From Actinobacteria bacterium UBA7422 (GTDB taxonomy: Bacteria > Actinomycetota > Actinomycetes > S36-B12), in NCBI GenBank assembly GCA_002469525.1, contig DKME01000159.1:1-7432 (forward strand): a stretch of DNA of 7,432 nucleotides, in the 5' to 3' direction. Under the pieces are notes generated by a model that did no database searches, had not been told where the DNA came from, and saw nothing but the letters and a program-made list of their open reading frames with translations. Made by a program: the position numbers and the translations under genes. This document shows, one piece after another, positions 5,634-7,432 of the stretch. How positions within the stretch are numbered: the stretch's first letter is position 1; each line of letters starts with the position of its first letter.

Positions 5634-5642
5634 ATCATTGAG
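5630..5642. repeat. 13-bp palindrome upstream of the MFS gene
   Basis: CTCAAT-C-ATTGAG is a perfect dyad with a one-base centre, overlapping the terminator's right arm by 4 nt and ending 50 nt before the transporter's start codon. Position and symmetry would suit an operator for a dimeric repressor, but no regulator gene is next to it and no clear promoter is seen. Confidence 0.35.
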
Positions 5643-5681
5643 TAAGGTTCGGGGGTGCCAAGTCGGTGCAACACTCTTGCT

Positions 5682-5686
5682 AGGAG
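5682..5686 (+). promoter_or_regulatory. Ribosome-binding site for the GTG at 5693
   Basis: AGGAG with a 6-nt spacer selects GTG 5693 as start of the transporter. Confidence 0.75.
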
Positions 5687-5692
5687 ATTTGC

Positions 5693-7177
5693 GTGAGCTC
5701 TGCTGCGCCTTCACATTCGATCAACTCCGAACTTTCCGCACCGGACCCCAATCGTTGGCGCGCACTCGTTGTTATCGCAATCGCTCAATTGATGGTCGTC
5801 CTTGACGCTTCGATCGTGAATATTGCGCTTCCCAGCATGCAAGAGGATTTAGGTATCAGCGACGCGAACCGTCAATGGGTCGTTACGGCCTACACGCTCG
5901 CATTCGGTGGTTTACTTTTGCTTGGTGGTCGGATTGCTGACTACCAGGGACGCAAACGGATGTTTATTGTCGGGCTGAGTGGCTTTGCCGCAGCTTCGGC
6001 ACTTGGTGGTATGTCCGTCAACGCAGAGATGCTCTTCGCAGCGCGTGGTTTGCAAGGTGTTTTTGCAGCGCTACTGGCACCTGCGGCGCTGAGTTTGATT
6101 TCGGTGACATTCACCGACTCGAAGGAACGGGCAAAAGCCTTTGGTGTGTACGGTGCGCTCTCTGGTGCAGGAGCAGCAATTGGTTTGGTACTTGGTGGGA
6201 TTCTCACCGAATACACCTCGTGGCACTGGACCTTGCTGGTCAACGTTCCCATTGCGATTCTGGCCGTGTTCCTGGGATTGGCATACGTGAAAGAGAGTCG
6301 GGCAACGGGAGACACCAAGTACGACATCCCTGGGGCGATCACGGCAACGCTTGGTTTGGTCTCCCTAGTTTTTGGAATCACCAAGGCCGAGTCAGACGGT
6401 TGGACTGGAACTTCGACATTGACTTTCATCGGTATTGCCCTGGTTCTCTTGGCCCTTTTCTTCTTTATTGAAAAGCGATCAACGCACCCACTGCTGCCCC
6501 TTGCGATCATTAAGAATACGAACCGTGGTGGCGCCTACCTGGCCAGTTTCTTCCTTGGTATTGGACTGTTCGCAATGTTCCTGTTCCTGACCTACTTCTT
6601 CCAGATCGTGCTGGGCTACACACCATTGAAGGCTGGCCTTCTGTTCCTGCCGTTCTCGGCCGGAATTATTATTAGCGCTGGAATTACCAGCCAATTGTTA
6701 CCTCGATTTGGTCCACGTTATGTCACATTTGGCGGCTTTATCTTGGCCACAGGTGGAATGTTGCTTCTTACGCGAATTACTCCGGAGAGCTCATACGTGT
6801 CAAATATTCTGCCCGCACTGATTATCATCAGCCTCGGTATGGGGCTGATCTTTGTGCCACTGTCGGCCACGGCGCTGTTTGCGGTTGGAAACCATGATGC
6901 CGGCGTGGCCTCGGCGGTCCTTAACACCAGCCAGCAGATTGGTGGGTCGGTCGGCATCGCCTTCTTGAACACAATCGCGACAAGCGCCACGGCTGCTTAT
7001 GTAGTTGCAAATAACGTGGATCCGTTCAACCCAAATGCGCAAGTAGAAGGTTATGTGGACGCGTTCATGTGGGGTGCTGGGATCTTGGCGGTCGCCGGAA
7101 TAATTTGGGTAACGCTGGTTCGAATCACCAAACGAGACATGGCAGCAGGGGATCAAGAGGCCGCTGTCCACATGTAG
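5693..7177 (+). CDS. DHA2-family (EmrB/QacA type) 14-helix MFS efflux transporter
   Basis: The 494-residue protein fits proton-driven drug/solute exporters of the DHA2 family in length and motifs. Visible motifs: D1 LDASIVNIALP (37-47) in helix 1; motif A GGRIADYQGRKRM (78-90) in the loop after helix 2; motif B RGLQGVFAAL (118-127) in helix 4; motif C region GALSGAGAAIGLVLGG (154-169) in helix 5; and the WHWTLLVNVP turn (177-186). In motif C the common GP pair is GL (164-165), a variant I recall from other actinobacterial members. Hydrophobic segments can be placed near 23-45, 60-79, 90-108, 113-137, 149-170, 175-198, 212-230, 242-259, 280-303, 310-329, 343-360, 371-392, 404-427 and 457-476, giving 14. 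The N-terminal 20 residues and the C-terminal tail (RITKRDMAAGDQEAAVHM) are hydrophilic and probably cytoplasmic. The substrate cannot be read from sequence. No regulator gene adjoins it. Confidence 0.92.
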   Translation: MSSAAPSHSINSELSAPDPNRWRALVVIAIAQLMVVLDASIVNIALPSMQEDLGISDANRQWVVTAYTLAFGGLLLLGGRIADYQGRKRMFIVGLSGFAAASALGGMSVNAEMLFAARGLQGVFAALLAPAALSLISVTFTDSKERAKAFGVYGALSGAGAAIGLVLGGILTEYTSWHWTLLVNVPIAILAVFLGLAYVKESRATGDTKYDIPGAITATLGLVSLVFGITKAESDGWTGTSTLTFIGIALVLLALFFFIEKRSTHPLLPLAIIKNTNRGGAYLASFFLGIGLFAMFLFLTYFFQIVLGYTPLKAGLLFLPFSAGIIISAGITSQLLPRFGPRYVTFGGFILATGGMLLLTRITPESSYVSNILPALIIISLGMGLIFVPLSATALFAVGNHDAGVASAVLNTSQQIGGSVGIAFLNTIATSATAAYVVANNVDPFNPNAQVEGYVDAFMWGAGILAVAGIIWVTLVRITKRDMAAGDQEAAVHM

Positions 7178-7217
7178 TCCACTCTTTACAAGCTCACTGC
7201 ACTTGGGACCAATATGT

Positions 7218-7258
7218 GCTGCAGATTGCCAAAGGTATTCTGCAGCGCATTTGCTTTT
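7218..7258 (+). terminator. Hairpin after the MFS gene, weak T-rich tail
   Basis: GCTGCAGA (7218-7225) pairs with TCTGCAGC (7239-7246). Inside, after a T/T mismatch, TGCC and GGTA add four pairs (one G-T) around an AAA loop. The tail GCATTTGCTTTTA is T-rich but interrupted. It starts 40 nt after the transporter's stop and probably ends that transcript. Confidence 0.45.
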
Positions 7259-7261
7259 AGG

Positions 7262-7432
7262 GTGTCCTCTCGACTGAAACTTGCCCTCATTGGGTCAGTC
7301 CTGGTTGGGCTAGGTGTTGGAGCACACACAATTGCTGCCGGGTCCATTTCTCTGATCGGACTCCTGCTTTCGGTTCTTTTAGGATTTGGTCTCGTTGTCC
7401 CAATCTTGCGCGGTGCGTTGAAACGTTTCCCG
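7262..7432 (+). CDS. N-terminal part of a small hypothetical membrane protein (cut by window end)
   Basis: Fifty-seven codons are open to the last base, starting at GTG 7262 (VSSRLKLALIGS). Two hydrophobic segments are visible at about 7-26 and 28-50, joined by a short Gly/Ser turn, and followed by the basic stretch RGALKRF, so at least a helical hairpin in the membrane is encoded. I do not recognise the family. There is no spaced ribosome-binding site (AGG touches the GTG), which would suit a leaderless start. An in-frame ATG at 7214 exists, but it would put the terminator-like hairpin 7218-7246 inside the gene and give an odd Cys-rich N-terminus, so GTG 7262 is preferred. Confidence 0.6.
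   Translation, partial: MSSRLKLALIGSVLVGLGVGAHTIAAGSISLIGLLLSVLLGFGLVVPILRGALKRFP

Noticed and set aside
5941..6510. 189-codon minus-strand frame inside the transporter gene
   Set aside because: Shadow of the strongly supported MFS gene on the other strand; the translation is low-complexity Ser/Ala/Pro without family features.
1..7432. CRISPR array, insertion sequence or toxin-antitoxin pair
   Set aside because: No regularly spaced direct repeats, no transposase-like product and no pair of small overlapping genes of that kind were seen on either strand.

Overview
The window reads as a chromosomal segment of an actinomycete (Actinomycetota) with moderate G+C, well below Streptomyces or Mycobacterium. 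Four things point there: a SepX/GLPR-type division membrane protein directly followed by tRNA-Ala, an arrangement I remember from many actinobacterial genomes; an Abhydrolase_9 (formerly DUF2319) membrane hydrolase; frequent GTG starts and apparently leaderless genes; and long perfect hairpins without U-tracts at gene ends. I see no transposase, integrase, phage gene or CRISPR array. The genus cannot be fixed from this sequence; a freshwater planktonic lineage is possible but is a guess.

Layout: (i) 1-1004 holds a sepX-like gene, a tRNA-Ala(CGC) and a 17-bp perfect hairpin. (ii) 1005-1279 is non-coding and contains a run of four small inverted repeats, the last followed by five T. (iii) 1280-4971 looks like a tight three-gene operon. 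It encodes a membrane-anchored serine-hydrolase-like protein, a small exported beta-rich protein with two related halves, and a proline-racemase-family enzyme in which both classical catalytic cysteines are replaced (Ser and Thr). The genes are 4 nt apart, then overlap by 1 nt, and a hairpin terminator follows. (iv) 5057-5633 is a single gene for an exported ferritin-like DUF2202 protein, closed by a 16-bp perfect hairpin. (v) 5693-7177 is a 14-helix DHA2-type MFS efflux transporter. (vi) 7262-7432 is the start of a small membrane protein cut by the window end.

All recognisable genes are on the + strand. The sepX/tRNA block is housekeeping. The three-gene operon is the most unusual part: its products do not form a pathway I know, and the enzyme's active-site residues make its reaction uncertain. 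The DUF2202 and MFS genes look like independent units. I found no convincing evidence for a wholly new multi-gene system. The best leads are the Ser/Thr proline-racemase homologue with its operon partners and the structured non-coding region ahead of them.
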